From positions 1 to 54,977 of the forward strand of contig JASGDY010000047.1 of assembly GCA_047606825.1 (NCBI GenBank): a stretch of 54,977 nucleotides of DNA, in the 5' to 3' direction. Source of the DNA: Rhizosphaericola sp047606825 (lineage in GTDB: Bacteria > Bacteroidota > Bacteroidia > Chitinophagales > Chitinophagaceae). Below the pieces are notes generated by a model. The model ran no database searches. It worked only from the letters and a program-made list of their open reading frames with translations, and had not been told where the DNA came from. Below are positions 8,807 to 18,036 of this stretch, in pieces. The position numbers and the translations under genes are program-made. Position 1 is the stretch's first letter. Each line of letters opens with the position of its first letter.

Positions 8807-9030
8807 GGTATATTAATTTAGAATGATGAATGCTTTTTTGAACCTCACCCCCGACCCCTCTCCCAAGTGAGAGGGGAGACGTGAAGTCCTAGGTGTCGCT
8901 TAGCGGAATGTCGTGATGAAATAATTCTTAAACATGGTATATTAATTTAGGATGATGAATGCTTTTTTGAACCTCACCCCCGACCCCTCTCCCAAGTGAG
9001 AGGGGAGACGCGAAGTCCTAGGTGTCGCTA
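8773..9030. repeat. 129-bp tandem duplication covering the permease B start
   Basis: The segment at 8773-8901 is repeated at 8902-9030 with only a couple of base differences (for example GTGAAG versus GCGAAG). Each unit contains the first 11 codons of permease B, its leader and the left half of a bipartite palindrome. The outer copy is therefore a non-functional duplicate start region placed in the leader of the real gene. Confidence 0.9.
8900..8935 (-). CDS. 11-codon minigene left by the 5' duplication
   Basis: In the outer duplicate, the permease B start is followed by 10 more codons (product MFKNYFITTFR) and then a TAA formed at the duplication junction (8900-8902). Its start context is identical to that of the real gene, so ribosomes could translate it as a short leader. 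There is no evidence of function; it may be only a scar. Confidence 0.4.
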   Translation of the reverse strand: MFKNYFITTFR

Positions 9031-9068
9031 CACCCCTCTCTTTTAGGAGAGGGGTTGGGGGTGAGGTT
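8970..9068. repeat. Bipartite palindrome R3
   Basis: Full copy between permeases B and C. The extra left half at 8841-8901 belongs to the 129-bp duplication. Confidence 0.9.
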
Positions 9069-9130
9069 TTCTCTATTTTCTGAATCGTGGTCATCATATC
9101 CATCACAAAAATCACCGTTCAGACATTTTA

Positions 9131-9186
9131 TTATCAAATTATCAAATTATCAAATTGCCAAATCACCAAATCTTCAAATTGGTATC
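9131..9186. repeat. Octamer tract after permease C
   Basis: Seven consecutive 8-bp units: three TTATCAAA, then TTGCCAAA, TCACCAAA, TCTTCAAA and a degenerate one. It ends on the stop codon of permease C (minus strand). On the coding strand the units read TTTGATAA-like. Confidence 0.75.
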
Positions 9187-11572
9187 ATTCCGTCCTCAAA
9201 CTCTTGACTGGATTGGCCCGCGCGGCGCGTACCGTCTGGAAACTTACCGTCAATAATGCGATGACAACCGTACAAACGGCTATCAACAGGAATGCCCACC
9301 AGTGTATCGAGATGCGGTAGGTATAGTTTTGCAGCCAGCCATGCATGGCCCACCAACCTATCGGAAATGCTATCAATGCTGCGATAAAAGCAAGTTGTAC
9401 AAATTCTTTGGACAATACGACGACAATGTCTTTTACGCTTGCACCCAATACTTTGCGGACACCGATTTCCTTTACGCGTTGCTGTACCGAATAGGCAGAC
9501 AGGCCAAAGAGTCCCGCACAGGCGAGCAGGATGGCGATACCCGCGAAGATGTTCATAATCTTGCCGAGACGGATTTCGTTCGCGTACATTTTGTTGTAAT
9601 CGTCATCCAAAAAACGATATTCAAATGGACGGTCGGGCATCAGCGTTTTCCATTTGGATTGGAGGAACGATAAGGTCTGCGGCATGTTTTTTCCGTTGAT
9701 GCGTACCAAGAGAGAACCGCCGTACGCATCGGAAAACAATACAAGCGGTTTGATGGCCTCGTGCAAGGAGTGGAAGTTGAAATCCTTGACCACGCCGCGT
9801 ACATAGCCCGGACGGTCGTCGCCGAGAAACATTTTCTTCCCAACGGCATCCTGTGGCGACCAGCCGAGCTGGCGTGCGGCCGATTCGTTCAGGACAAAAT
9901 GGAAGACAGCTCCGCTGTCATGGTCTGCGTCTTTGATGTCCTGTGCGGTCAGGTCGGTACCCGCTATCAGTTGCAGCCCCGATGCGGGTAGGAACTCGTC
10001 GTCAATATTGTTGGCGTTGACCGCAATCTGTGTGTTTTCGGGCATTACAGGCGTGCGCATGTTGTATCCGCCGTTGATTTCCACGGGTGTACTGTGGCAA
10101 TGGGAAATATTGAGCACGTCGGGATTTTGTTTCAATTCTGTTTTTATTAAATTGATATTTTTTAAATACCAAGGTACTGGAACCACTATCGCATGGTCGC
10201 GGTCATAACCCAGGTCGCGGTTTTGGATATAGTGCAACTGTTGCTGTACGATAAACGTAGCGAAGATGAGAAACACGGAAATGATGAACTGGAATACGAT
10301 GAGCGACTTGCGGAGCCATTGTCCCGAACCACTGTTTTTAAATGCGCCTTTCAATACTTTCACGGGTTGGAACGCGGAGAGTATCAATGCCGGATAACTT
10401 CCTGCCGTGAAACTCACGATGATAATCATGCACAATGCGACTGTTAATATCGGAAGTGAAAACAGTCTGGATATGGGTAATTGTTGGTTTGTAAGTTGGT
10501 TGAAATAGGGGAGAAGTATTGCGGACAGAAACAGTCCCAGCAATACTGCAATGGTACACACGATGGCGGATTCGCCGATAAACTGCCAGAACAATTGTTT
10601 GCGGTTGGCACCGACGACTTTCTTGATGCCGACTTCCTTGGCACGCTCCATGGAGCGTGCCGTGCTTAGGTTGATATAGGTAAAACAGGCAATCGCCAGT
10701 ATCAGCAGTGCTACCGCCGCCAATATGTAGATATAGGAAATATTGATATTGGGAACAAACGCATCATAAGGCGAATGCAGGTGTATCCTGTCAAATGGTT
10801 CCAGGAAAAAATTGACCGTTGCGTGTTGCCCGTCCATTTCTTTTTTCATAAAGTTTGGAAGTTTGGCTTGTAAACTATTAATAGCACTTTTGTCACGCAG
10901 CAACAGGTAGGTTGTATAGTTGGCATCCCAATAAGAATTTCCCCGTTCTTTAGGTATTCCCAAGGTGGCAAAAGAGGCTAGAAAATCAAACTGTATCTGC
11001 GAATTGCCCGGACAGTCGGCTATGATGCCCGTAATGTTGAGCGGTATGCTGTCGTTGGCAATGTGTAGCGTTTTGCCGATAGGGTCGGCATCCCCAAAAT
11101 ATTTTTTGGCAGTTGACTGTGTTAATATGACATCATGGGAAGCCGCTAGTGCCTTGTCGCGATTGCCTTTCAGTAATTTGAAACTGAACATTTTTAAAAA
11201 CGACAGGTCTGCAAACAACACGTTTTTTTCTCTTACGGGTTTGTTGTCCTGCTGTATAATCAACGACCCGTTTGCAATACAAACAGCATCCTCCACTTCG
11301 GGAAATGTTCTTTTTAGGACGGGTGCGACACGCACGCTTGTAAACGTTCCCTTCTGTGATGCGTCACTTCCTTCAAAACTATATTCCATGACTACGCGGG
11401 CGATGCGTTCGCCGTTTTGTTGGAACTTGTCAAAGCTCAATTGCTGCAATAGGTACAGCGCAATGAGCAGGCAACTTGTCAAGCCTATGGACAGCCCGAC
11501 AATGTTGATAGTGGAGAATACTTTGTTTCTCCTAAAGCTCCTGAAAACTGCCTTGAAATAATTTTTAAACAT
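9185..11572 (-). CDS. MacB/FtsX-type ABC transporter permease C (795 aa)
   Basis: Two-half FtsX permease starting MFKNYFKAVFRSFRRNK, with TM1 at about residues 20-42. The first cytoplasmic motif is RAKEVGIKKVVG and the second is VKEIGVRKVLG at 700; the tail is ARANPVKSLRTE. The periplasmic part carries REKNVLFADLSFLKMF and RIHLHSPYD, which resemble the matching segments of permease F (18037), suggesting that C and F are paralogues. Its start codon sits in the block-1 leader (CATGGTTTATGAATTTAGAATG on the plus strand). Location inner membrane; function by family only. Confidence 0.9.
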   Translation of the reverse strand: MFKNYFKAVFRSFRRNKVFSTINIVGLSIGLTSCLLIALYLLQQLSFDKFQQNGERIARVVMEYSFEGSDASQKGTFTSVRVAPVLKRTFPEVEDAVCIANGSLIIQQDNKPVREKNVLFADLSFLKMFSFKLLKGNRDKALAASHDVILTQSTAKKYFGDADPIGKTLHIANDSIPLNITGIIADCPGNSQIQFDFLASFATLGIPKERGNSYWDANYTTYLLLRDKSAINSLQAKLPNFMKKEMDGQHATVNFFLEPFDRIHLHSPYDAFVPNINISYIYILAAVALLILAIACFTYINLSTARSMERAKEVGIKKVVGANRKQLFWQFIGESAIVCTIAVLLGLFLSAILLPYFNQLTNQQLPISRLFSLPILTVALCMIIIVSFTAGSYPALILSAFQPVKVLKGAFKNSGSGQWLRKSLIVFQFIISVFLIFATFIVQQQLHYIQNRDLGYDRDHAIVVPVPWYLKNINLIKTELKQNPDVLNISHCHSTPVEINGGYNMRTPVMPENTQIAVNANNIDDEFLPASGLQLIAGTDLTAQDIKDADHDSGAVFHFVLNESAARQLGWSPQDAVGKKMFLGDDRPGYVRGVVKDFNFHSLHEAIKPLVLFSDAYGGSLLVRINGKNMPQTLSFLQSKWKTLMPDRPFEYRFLDDDYNKMYANEIRLGKIMNIFAGIAILLACAGLFGLSAYSVQQRVKEIGVRKVLGASVKDIVVVLSKEFVQLAFIAALIAFPIGWWAMHGWLQNYTYRISIHWWAFLLIAVCTVVIALLTVSFQTVRAARANPVKSLRTE

Positions 11573-11606
11573 GGTTTATGAATTTAGAATGATGAATGCT
11601 TTTTTG

Positions 11607-11705
11607 AACCTCACCCCCGACCCCTCTCCCAAGTGAGAGGGGAGACGCGGAGTCTTAGGTGTCGCTACACCCCTCTCTTTTAGGAGAGGGGTCGGGGGTG
11701 AGGTT
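11607..11705. repeat. Bipartite palindrome R4
   Basis: Full copy between permeases C and D, with well-matched outer arms. It lies 34 bp upstream of the permease C start codon. Confidence 0.9.
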
Positions 11706-11714
11706 TTCTTTCAT

Positions 11715-11938
11715 TGTCTCAACTGTGATTTATATGCTTTTTATGATTGTTATGGGTATGACATATTCCAGCCATGGAAATCATACGAACTTCGCTCTTC
11801 GGAATGTTCCGTAGGGCATTCCGAAGCATAGATAAAGCAGGATTTGAAATCTTTGTTTATCATTGGTTCGCGATGCGCTTCGCTAACATCACGAACAGCA
11901 ACGTAATCATATCAATCATAAAAATCACAGTTCAGACA
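11715..11938. repeat. TGTCTGAAC inverted pair with a mosaic element nested inside
   Basis: TGTCTCAACTGTGATTTAT at 11715 and its inverse AAAATCACAGTTCAGACA ending at 11938 flank a mosaic hairpin element (11791-11903). That element has the modules CTTCGGAATG..CATTCCGAAG, a degenerate GGATTTGAAATC and GGTTCGCGATG..CATCACGAAC. Compare the compact 77-bp pair at 25751-25827: here something appears to have been inserted between the arms. Confidence 0.7.
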
Positions 11939-11943
11939 TTTTA

Positions 11944-11983
11944 TTATCAAATTACCAAATTATCAAATCATCAAATTAATATT
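11944..11983. repeat. Octamer tract after permease D
   Basis: Units TTATCAAA, TTACCAAA, TTATCAAA, TCATCAAA and one degenerate unit run exactly up to the permease D stop codon. Confidence 0.75.
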
Positions 11984-14357
11984 ATTCCGTCCTCAAACTA
12001 TCCACTGGATTGGCTCTTACTGCTTTTAGTATTTTAAAACTAATGGCGAATAGCGCTACGCATATTGACAATACAATGCCAATGATAAACAGATAAGGCG
12101 AAATAGTTGTCCTATAATCAAACGCTGCCAGCCAGTTCCGCATCATCGTCAATGAAACGGGAACGGCAATGGTAAACGACAGCGTTACCAACAACAGAAA
12201 TTCCTGTGCGAAAGATTTCCACAATACAAACACAGGTGCGCCCAATACTTTGCGGATGCCTATTTCCTTGCGTTTTTGTTCCACGGCATAAGAAGATAGG
12301 CCAAACAATCCCAATACGCCTATAACAATGGACAGGATAGAGAAAATGCCGATAAGGTTGGCACTGCGCTCGATGTCTTTAAGGTTGATGCCGTATTGCG
12401 TGTCTACAAAGAGTAGGTTCAACGGATAGTCGGGACTATATTGTTTATATAGCTTTTCAATCTTGGCAACCGCAGCGGATGCGGAGGTTTTAGGGTTTAA
12501 ACGCATGGTGACATAATTTCCATTTCCTTTTTCAAAAAAGAAAACTGATGGTGTCGTATTGTCAAATGGTCCGTTCATCACGGGGTTCTTGATAATACCG
12601 ACAATCGTGAAATCATCACCTCTGAAATTGATTGTATTACCGATTTTGGCTGCATCACCGATATAGTTGGCAGCGGCTTGGTTCAGTAGGATTCCCGTGC
12701 TGTCGGATGGATGTTCAACAGAGAAATTCCGACCTTGTACAAACTGCCAACCAACGGTCGAAGCAAAATCCGTTGACACGCTTGTCGTGCCGAATACGGC
12801 ATTTTGTTTATCGCCTGCGCCTTTCCAGTCAAAACCGCCGTTGCTCATATTTAATTGTTGTACAGGTGCAGTGGAGATAGCGGCATTCGCGACTACACCT
12901 GAATGAATTAACGCAGTTCTGAAAACCTCGAAATGCTTAGTCAGTGCAGTGTCTTTCGTGTTGAAATATATGAGTCCTTTTGGGTTGTAGCCAAGTGGTC
13001 TTGACTTGACGAATGTTACTTGGCGCCATACCAGCAATGTCATGAACATAAGCACAGTAGCGACAAAAAACTGTCCGACAATCAAAGATTTCCGCAGCCA
13101 TGTTTTTCCGTTTATTGTCGTTTGTCCTTTTAATACTTTTGTCGTCTGAAAGGACGAAAGGTAAAACGCCGGATAAAAACCGCCGAGCAAACCTGTGAAA
13201 AGCAATACCGCCATATAGCTGCCGATAAAATTCCAACCCAATGATTTTACCGCAAGTGTAGAACCAATGATACGCTGAAAGAGCGGTACGCACAATGTAG
13301 CAACCACTAATGCTACAATACCGGAAATAAATACAAACAACATCGACTCAGTTAAAAACTGGGCGATTAAGGAACCGCGTCCTGCGCCAATGGCTTTGCG
13401 GACACCGACTTCCCGCGCACGTCCGGCGTTCTGTGCCGTTGCGAGATTGACAAAATTACTGATAGCCAACAGTAATACGCCGATTCCTACGCCGATAAAA
13501 AGACGTACCACATTTATCAATCCTCCCGTGTTTTTCCCGTTTTTAAATTCACCGTACAGGTGCCATTTGCTCATCGGATGTATCATCGTTTCGGGACGGA
13601 TGTCGAGTTCATGCTCCAGCGCGATGTTTTTAATAATATGCGAAACTTGTTCGGCGGAAAACGCTGGATTGAGTTGCGCATATCCTGTAAACCTATTTAT
13701 GTTCCAGGCTTCCATTATTTGACTTTTACTATAAGGCAATGTCGCAATATTAAAATCCAACGGTGCAATATATTGGACGGATTTGTAAAAAGAAGAATTA
13801 TCTGGAAAGTCTTCATATACGCCTTTTACCAAGAGGTTGTTGCCTCCGTTGATTCTTAACGGTTGGTCGATAGGGTTGTCGGTTCCAAATAATTTTTTTG
13901 CCAATGATGCGGAAATAAAGAGACCGTTTTTCGCATTGTCTGTACTATAGTTTCCTTGTAATAATGTTGGTTGGAATATCTCGAAAAATTCCGGGTCGGC
14001 GTACACGCCCATGTCTTCGACTTTACGGTCTTTCTGTGCAAACACGCTGTTGATTGCATGCGTGGACAATGTTACATGCTGAAAATAGTTGCCGTATTTG
14101 TTCCTTAATGTTGTCACAAATGGCGGCGAACATATCGGGTCAGTCTCTTTCTCTCCGCTGAACGTACCCGTTACCATTAGCATTCCGATGGCGTTATAGT
14201 GCTTAAAGTTCTTGTTATATTGGAATGCGCTATATGTCCACAATCCTATCATTAAAGAGACAGCCAGTCCAATGGACAGCCCGGCAATATTCAAGACGGC
14301 GTACTGCCTGTTCCTAACGATATTCCTCCATGCGGTTTTTAAATAATTTCTAAACAT
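11982..14357 (-). CDS. MacB/FtsX-type ABC transporter permease D (791 aa)
   Basis: Two-half FtsX permease, first gene of the downstream four-permease block. TM1 is at about residues 20-44 after MFRNYLKTAWRNIVRNR. The first cytoplasmic motif is GRAREVGVRKAIG and the second RKEIGIRKVLGAPV at 696. The tail deviates slightly as AVRANPVDSLRTE. The N-terminal segment and the AVEQK stretch before the second motif resemble permease A. It is the most divergent of the eight in the motif loops (RAREVG, GAPV), which may indicate a different ATPase contact. It follows the ATPase gene at 14716 after a repeat-filled 358-bp gap. Confidence 0.9.
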   Translation of the reverse strand: MFRNYLKTAWRNIVRNRQYAVLNIAGLSIGLAVSLMIGLWTYSAFQYNKNFKHYNAIGMLMVTGTFSGEKETDPICSPPFVTTLRNKYGNYFQHVTLSTHAINSVFAQKDRKVEDMGVYADPEFFEIFQPTLLQGNYSTDNAKNGLFISASLAKKLFGTDNPIDQPLRINGGNNLLVKGVYEDFPDNSSFYKSVQYIAPLDFNIATLPYSKSQIMEAWNINRFTGYAQLNPAFSAEQVSHIIKNIALEHELDIRPETMIHPMSKWHLYGEFKNGKNTGGLINVVRLFIGVGIGVLLLAISNFVNLATAQNAGRAREVGVRKAIGAGRGSLIAQFLTESMLFVFISGIVALVVATLCVPLFQRIIGSTLAVKSLGWNFIGSYMAVLLFTGLLGGFYPAFYLSSFQTTKVLKGQTTINGKTWLRKSLIVGQFFVATVLMFMTLLVWRQVTFVKSRPLGYNPKGLIYFNTKDTALTKHFEVFRTALIHSGVVANAAISTAPVQQLNMSNGGFDWKGAGDKQNAVFGTTSVSTDFASTVGWQFVQGRNFSVEHPSDSTGILLNQAAANYIGDAAKIGNTINFRGDDFTIVGIIKNPVMNGPFDNTTPSVFFFEKGNGNYVTMRLNPKTSASAAVAKIEKLYKQYSPDYPLNLLFVDTQYGINLKDIERSANLIGIFSILSIVIGVLGLFGLSSYAVEQKRKEIGIRKVLGAPVFVLWKSFAQEFLLLVTLSFTIAVPVSLTMMRNWLAAFDYRTTISPYLFIIGIVLSICVALFAISFKILKAVRANPVDSLRTE

Positions 14358-14391
14358 GGTTTATGAATTTAGAATTGTGAATGCTTTTTTG

Positions 14392-14491
14392 AACCTCACT
14401 CCCGACCCCTCTCCCAAGTGAGAGGGGAGACTCGAAGTCTTGAGTTTCGCTTCGCCCCTCTCTTTTAGGAGAGGGGTCGAGGGTGAGGCTT
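14392..14491. repeat. Bipartite palindrome R5
   Basis: Copy between permease D and the ATPase at 14716, with several arm substitutions (CTCACTCCC at the left; TCGAGGGTGAGGCT at the right) that partly compensate each other. Confidence 0.85.
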
Positions 14492-14498
14492 TTTTTAT

Positions 14499-14684
14499 TG
14501 TCTCAACTGTGATTTATATCGTTCGCTCTTCGGCATGTTCTGTAGGGCATTCCGAAGCATAGATAAAGCAGGATTTGAAATCCTTGTTTATCATGGGTTC
14601 GCGGTGCGCTTCACTAACATCGCGAACAGCAACGTTTTTTAAAATACTCCCAATCCTATAATCGTGTAAATCATGGTTCAGACA
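14499..14684. repeat. TGTCTGAAC inverted pair with a second nested mosaic element
   Basis: Same arrangement as 11715-11938: TGTCTCAACTGTGATTTAT at the left and TCATGGTTCAGACA at the right, enclosing modules at 14521-14634 in the same order. Either the composite was duplicated with its gene or both pairs were hit by the same kind of insertion. Confidence 0.7.
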
Positions 14685-14688
14685 ATAA

Positions 14689-14720
14689 TTATCAAATTAC
14701 CAAACCATCAAATTGTCAAA
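14689..14720. repeat. Octamer tract overlapping the ATPase stop codon
   Basis: Units TTATCAAA, TTACCAAA, CCATCAAA and TTGTCAAA. The last overlaps the stop codon of the ATPase gene at 14716. Confidence 0.7.
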
Positions 14721-15393
14721 TCAATATATTCTCCATCACCGTCTGGCCGTCCAACATACGGATGATGCGGTGGCTGAACTGAGCATCGTGTTCGCTGTGC
14801 GTCACCATGACGATGGTGGTTCCCTGTTCGTTGAGCGTCGTCAGCATCTGCATGACTTCGCCGCCGTTTTTGGAATCGAGGTTACCTGTCGGTTCATCCG
14901 CCAATATCAGTTTGGGATTGTTGACGACGGCCCGGGCGACGGCGACGCGCTGTTGCTGGCCACCCGAAAGCTGTTGTGGGTAATGGTTGCGGCGGTGCAT
15001 TATCTGCATTTTGTCCAAAGCCTTTTCCACGCGTTCTTTGCGTTCGTCGGACTTGACGCCTGTGTAGATGAGCGGCAGTTCCACGTTTTCATAAACGGTC
15101 AGTTCGTCAATCAGGTTAAAGCTTTGGAACACAAATCCGATGTTGTGTTTGCGGAGTTCGGAACGTTGCTTTTCGTTGAAATGCGCAATCTCCTGTCCAT
15201 TGAACAGGAAGCTGCCCGAGTCGGGATTATCCAAAAGCCCGACAATGTTGAGCAGCGTGGACTTGCCACAGCCCGAAGGTCCCATGATGGCGACGAACTC
15301 GCCGCTTTTGACATGTACGGAAATGTCGTTCAATGCCGTCGTCTCGATTTCTTCTGTACGGTAGATTTTGTTGAGGTTTTTTATCTGTATCAT
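14716..15393 (-). CDS. ABC transporter ATP-binding protein (MacB/LolD type), canonical
   Basis: A 225-residue ATPase with Walker A GPSGCGKST (about residues 39-47), VFQ Q-loop, signature LSGGQQQRVAVARA, Walker B LILADEPTG, D-loop GNLDS and switch His in VTHSEHD. All catalytic positions are present, unlike the sibling at 2641. It lies between the two blocks of four permeases and presumably serves at least the upstream block (E-H). Its end overlaps an octamer repeat tract and its start is preceded by a heptamer tract. The gap to permease E is only 105 bp and, unlike every permease-permease gap, holds no bipartite palindrome. Confidence 0.94.
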   Translation of the reverse strand: MIQIKNLNKIYRTEEIETTALNDISVHVKSGEFVAIMGPSGCGKSTLLNIVGLLDNPDSGSFLFNGQEIAHFNEKQRSELRKHNIGFVFQSFNLIDELTVYENVELPLIYTGVKSDERKERVEKALDKMQIMHRRNHYPQQLSGGQQQRVAVARAVVNNPKLILADEPTGNLDSKNGGEVMQMLTTLNEQGTTIVMVTHSEHDAQFSHRIIRMLDGQTVMENILI

Positions 15394-15397
15394 AATA

Positions 15398-15432
15398 ATT
15401 GAGAATTAAAAATGGAGAATTGCGAATTGTTA
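15398..15432. repeat. Heptamer tract upstream of the second ATPase gene
   Basis: Five exact-period units ATTGAGA, ATTAAAA, ATGGAGA, ATTGCGA, ATTGTTA begin 5 bp before the ATPase start codon. Confidence 0.75.
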
Positions 15433-15461
15433 TATAGTTGAAAGTTGTTATTGTTTTTTCA

Positions 15462-15501
15462 TTATCAAATTGCCAAATTATCAAATCATCAAATTGTGTT
15501 A
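15462..15501. repeat. Octamer tract after permease E
   Basis: Units TTATCAAA, TTGCCAAA, TTATCAAA, TCATCAAA and a degenerate unit end on the permease E stop codon. Confidence 0.75.
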
Positions 15502-17868
15502 CTCTGTCCTTAAACTCTTTGTGGGATTGGCTCTTGCCGCGCGCAGCGACAAAAAACCAACGGTCAATATGGCTATAACGATGGACAAAACACCCGCCAG
15601 TACAAATGCCCATATCGGCATATCGGTGCGGTATTCATAGTTCTGCAACCAGCGATAAGCGATGTACCATGCTATCGGAATGGCGATGACCAGTGCGATG
15701 ATGACTAATTTCAAAAAATCCCTGGATAGCAAGGTGGTGATGCTTCCCACGCTTGCGCCCAATACTTTGCGCACGCCGATTTCCTTGGTTCTTACTTCCG
15801 CCATATAAGCTGCAAGCCCAAACAAACCAAGGCAGGAAATGAATATCGTCAATGCGGAAAACAACGTTGTCAGCTTGCTTGTGCGCTCGATGTCTGCAAA
15901 TTTTGCCGCATATTCCGCATCGGCGAAACTGTATTGAAAAGGAAAATTGGGATTGTATTTTTTAAATATGTTCTCAATTGTTTTAAGATTGTCCGCTACG
16001 GACTTTGCTGGATTGAGCCTGTAATGTATCGTCGTAAACCAGGAATGCGGACCAAATATTATCATCGGCGCGACCTTGTTCGTCGGGTCTTCAATCACAA
16101 AATCCTTGACGACACCGACCACACGCCAGTCCTGTCCGTCGCCTTTTATCAAAGCTCCGATTGGGTTGGAGAGCCGCATCTGTTTCACTGCCGTTTCAGT
16201 AAGCAACACAGACGAGCTGTCCGTCGGATATTGGTAAATGTCAATGTCGCGGCCTTGCACCAGCTTCGTTCCCAGCGTTTTGCAAAACTGTGCATCGGTC
16301 GCAAACCTTACAAAATCAAGCTTTGCGTCCTCCGGCTGACTGCCCGGCCAGGAAAATCCCCAACCGTCACTATAACGTTGCGTAATCGGTGCTTGGGATT
16401 CGGTAATCGCCGTTATGGCACCGCTGTTTAATAGTTCTTGCCGGATGCTTGTATAATGCTTGGGGATGTCACCAGACATATTGCTGAATACCAGCGCGTC
16501 TTGGTTATAGCCACGGTCGCGGCTCTGCACATAGTGTATCTGTCTCGTAATGACGAGTGTGGAAATAATTAAAACAATGGCAAAAGTAAACTGCACCACG
16601 ACCAATATAGAACGTGGGTTGATTTTGCTGTTCGCCTTACGGAACGTACCTTTCAGTACTTTGATTGGACTGAACGACGACAGGAAAAACGCAGGATAGC
16701 TGCCTGCCAATAGTCCCGTGAAAATAATAAACAAAACCGCATACAACCAAAAGATCCAACTACCAAAAGGAATATGCAGTTGCTTCCCGACAAGCGTATT
16801 GAAGAACGGTAACACCAATACCACAATCCCCAATGCAATGATAAAAGAAATCAGGGCGATAACAATACTCTCTGTAATAAACTGGAATATCAATGCACCT
16901 CTGCGTGCGCCCACGACCTTGCGCATACCGACTTCCTTGGCACGTTTTTCACTGCGCGCGGTACTGAGGTTCATAAAGTTGATACATGCTATCAGCAATA
17001 TCAGCCCTGCAATCACGGCAAACAAACGAACTGTGACCAGACGACCAGCGACATAGCGACCGTTCTCGCTTTTGTTGTAGAGGTATCTGTCTTTATAGGG
17101 AAATGCAAAAACCTGTGTGGTCGAGTTGTCGTTTCCTTTAGTATGGTTGATAGTGATGTTGCGTACTTTTTTATTAAAATTATCCACGCTGACACCTTGT
17201 TTCAACAATACATACGTGGTGGTGGAATTGTTGCCCCAATACTGGTCGTCGCCGCCGAGTTTTTTCCGATACGTCCAAGGCATTAAATATTTAAAGTTGA
17301 AATTACTGTTGGCTGGCAAGTCTTTCAATACGCCAGTTACGGTAAATATGTCCGTGGAATCAATCTTGACTGTTTTGCCGATTGGATTCTCGTTGCCAAA
17401 TAAATTCTTTGCAAAACTTTGCGTCAACACGACTTTGTTGATACCTGTCAATGCAGCCTTCGTATCTCCGCTGAGAAGTGGCAAATCAAATAAATTAAAA
17501 AACGTAGAGTCCACATAAGCACCGTTTTCGGTAATCTTTTTCTCGCCCACCGTGAACAAAAAATTCGCATCTCTGCCCACCCGGCTCATGTCTTCCACTT
17601 CGGGATAGTCCTGTTTGATGGTCGGTCCCATGATTTTCGGTGTGGAGCTCCATACATTTAGCTGTCCACTGAACTTGTCGCGGTTGTTCATGACGTACAG
17701 TCGGTCAATCTTGCTATAAAACCTATCGGTGCTTAACTCGTTGCCGACCCACAACAATATCAAAATCGTACTTGCCATACCGATTGCCAGTCCCATGATA
17801 TTGAGCAGCGAATAGCCTTTGTTGCGTAAAAGGCTTCTGATGGCTGTTTTGAAATAGTTTTTGAACAT
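15499..17868 (-). CDS. MacB/FtsX-type ABC transporter permease E (789 aa)
   Basis: Two-half FtsX permease with TM1 at about residues 18-42 (YSLLNIMGLAIGMASTILIL). The first cytoplasmic motif is RAKEVGMRKVVGARR and the second TKEIGVRKVLG at 694; the tail is ARANPTKSLRTE. It is very similar along its whole length to permease H (23263); for example both have VVQFTFAIVLI and YVQSRDRGYN or YIQSRDRGYN between the halves. E and H are the closest pair among the eight by eye. Last gene of the upstream block, immediately before its ATPase. Confidence 0.91.
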   Translation of the reverse strand: MFKNYFKTAIRSLLRNKGYSLLNIMGLAIGMASTILILLWVGNELSTDRFYSKIDRLYVMNNRDKFSGQLNVWSSTPKIMGPTIKQDYPEVEDMSRVGRDANFLFTVGEKKITENGAYVDSTFFNLFDLPLLSGDTKAALTGINKVVLTQSFAKNLFGNENPIGKTVKIDSTDIFTVTGVLKDLPANSNFNFKYLMPWTYRKKLGGDDQYWGNNSTTTYVLLKQGVSVDNFNKKVRNITINHTKGNDNSTTQVFAFPYKDRYLYNKSENGRYVAGRLVTVRLFAVIAGLILLIACINFMNLSTARSEKRAKEVGMRKVVGARRGALIFQFITESIVIALISFIIALGIVVLVLPFFNTLVGKQLHIPFGSWIFWLYAVLFIIFTGLLAGSYPAFFLSSFSPIKVLKGTFRKANSKINPRSILVVVQFTFAIVLIISTLVITRQIHYVQSRDRGYNQDALVFSNMSGDIPKHYTSIRQELLNSGAITAITESQAPITQRYSDGWGFSWPGSQPEDAKLDFVRFATDAQFCKTLGTKLVQGRDIDIYQYPTDSSSVLLTETAVKQMRLSNPIGALIKGDGQDWRVVGVVKDFVIEDPTNKVAPMIIFGPHSWFTTIHYRLNPAKSVADNLKTIENIFKKYNPNFPFQYSFADAEYAAKFADIERTSKLTTLFSALTIFISCLGLFGLAAYMAEVRTKEIGVRKVLGASVGSITTLLSRDFLKLVIIALVIAIPIAWYIAYRWLQNYEYRTDMPIWAFVLAGVLSIVIAILTVGFLSLRAARANPTKSLRTE

Positions 17869-17878
17869 GGTTTATTTA

Positions 17879-17906
17879 ATTGAGAATTGAAAATTAATAA
17901 TTGAGA
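17879..17906. repeat. Heptamer tract in the permease E leader
   Basis: Units ATTGAGA, ATTGAAA, ATTAATA, ATTGAGA. The same four-unit string occurs in the leaders of F and G and, shortened, of H, but not in block 1. Confidence 0.75.
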
Positions 17907-17926
17907 ATGTCTGAACTATGATTTTG

Positions 17927-18012
17927 AACCTCACCCCGACCCCTGGGCGTAGCGAAACCTAAGACTTCGCGTCTCCCCTCTCCTTGTTAGGAGAGGGATC
18001 GGGGGTGAGGTT
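17927..18012. repeat. Bipartite palindrome R6 (shortened left half)
   Basis: The left inner hairpin is replaced by GACCCCTGGGCGTAGCG, so only the right inner hairpin and the outer stem remain. The same deletion form is at R7, showing that the two were copied together. Confidence 0.85.
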
Positions 18013-18036
18013 TCATTACCAGGTCATCAAATTGAT

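Noticed and set aside
9131..9186. Tandem repeats as a possible CRISPR array
   Set aside because: Units are 7-8 bp, degenerate and without spacers; no cas gene is present.
14713..15402. Plus-strand open frame of 229 codons
   Set aside because: Exact antisense of the canonical ABC ATPase gene; no recognisable protein features.
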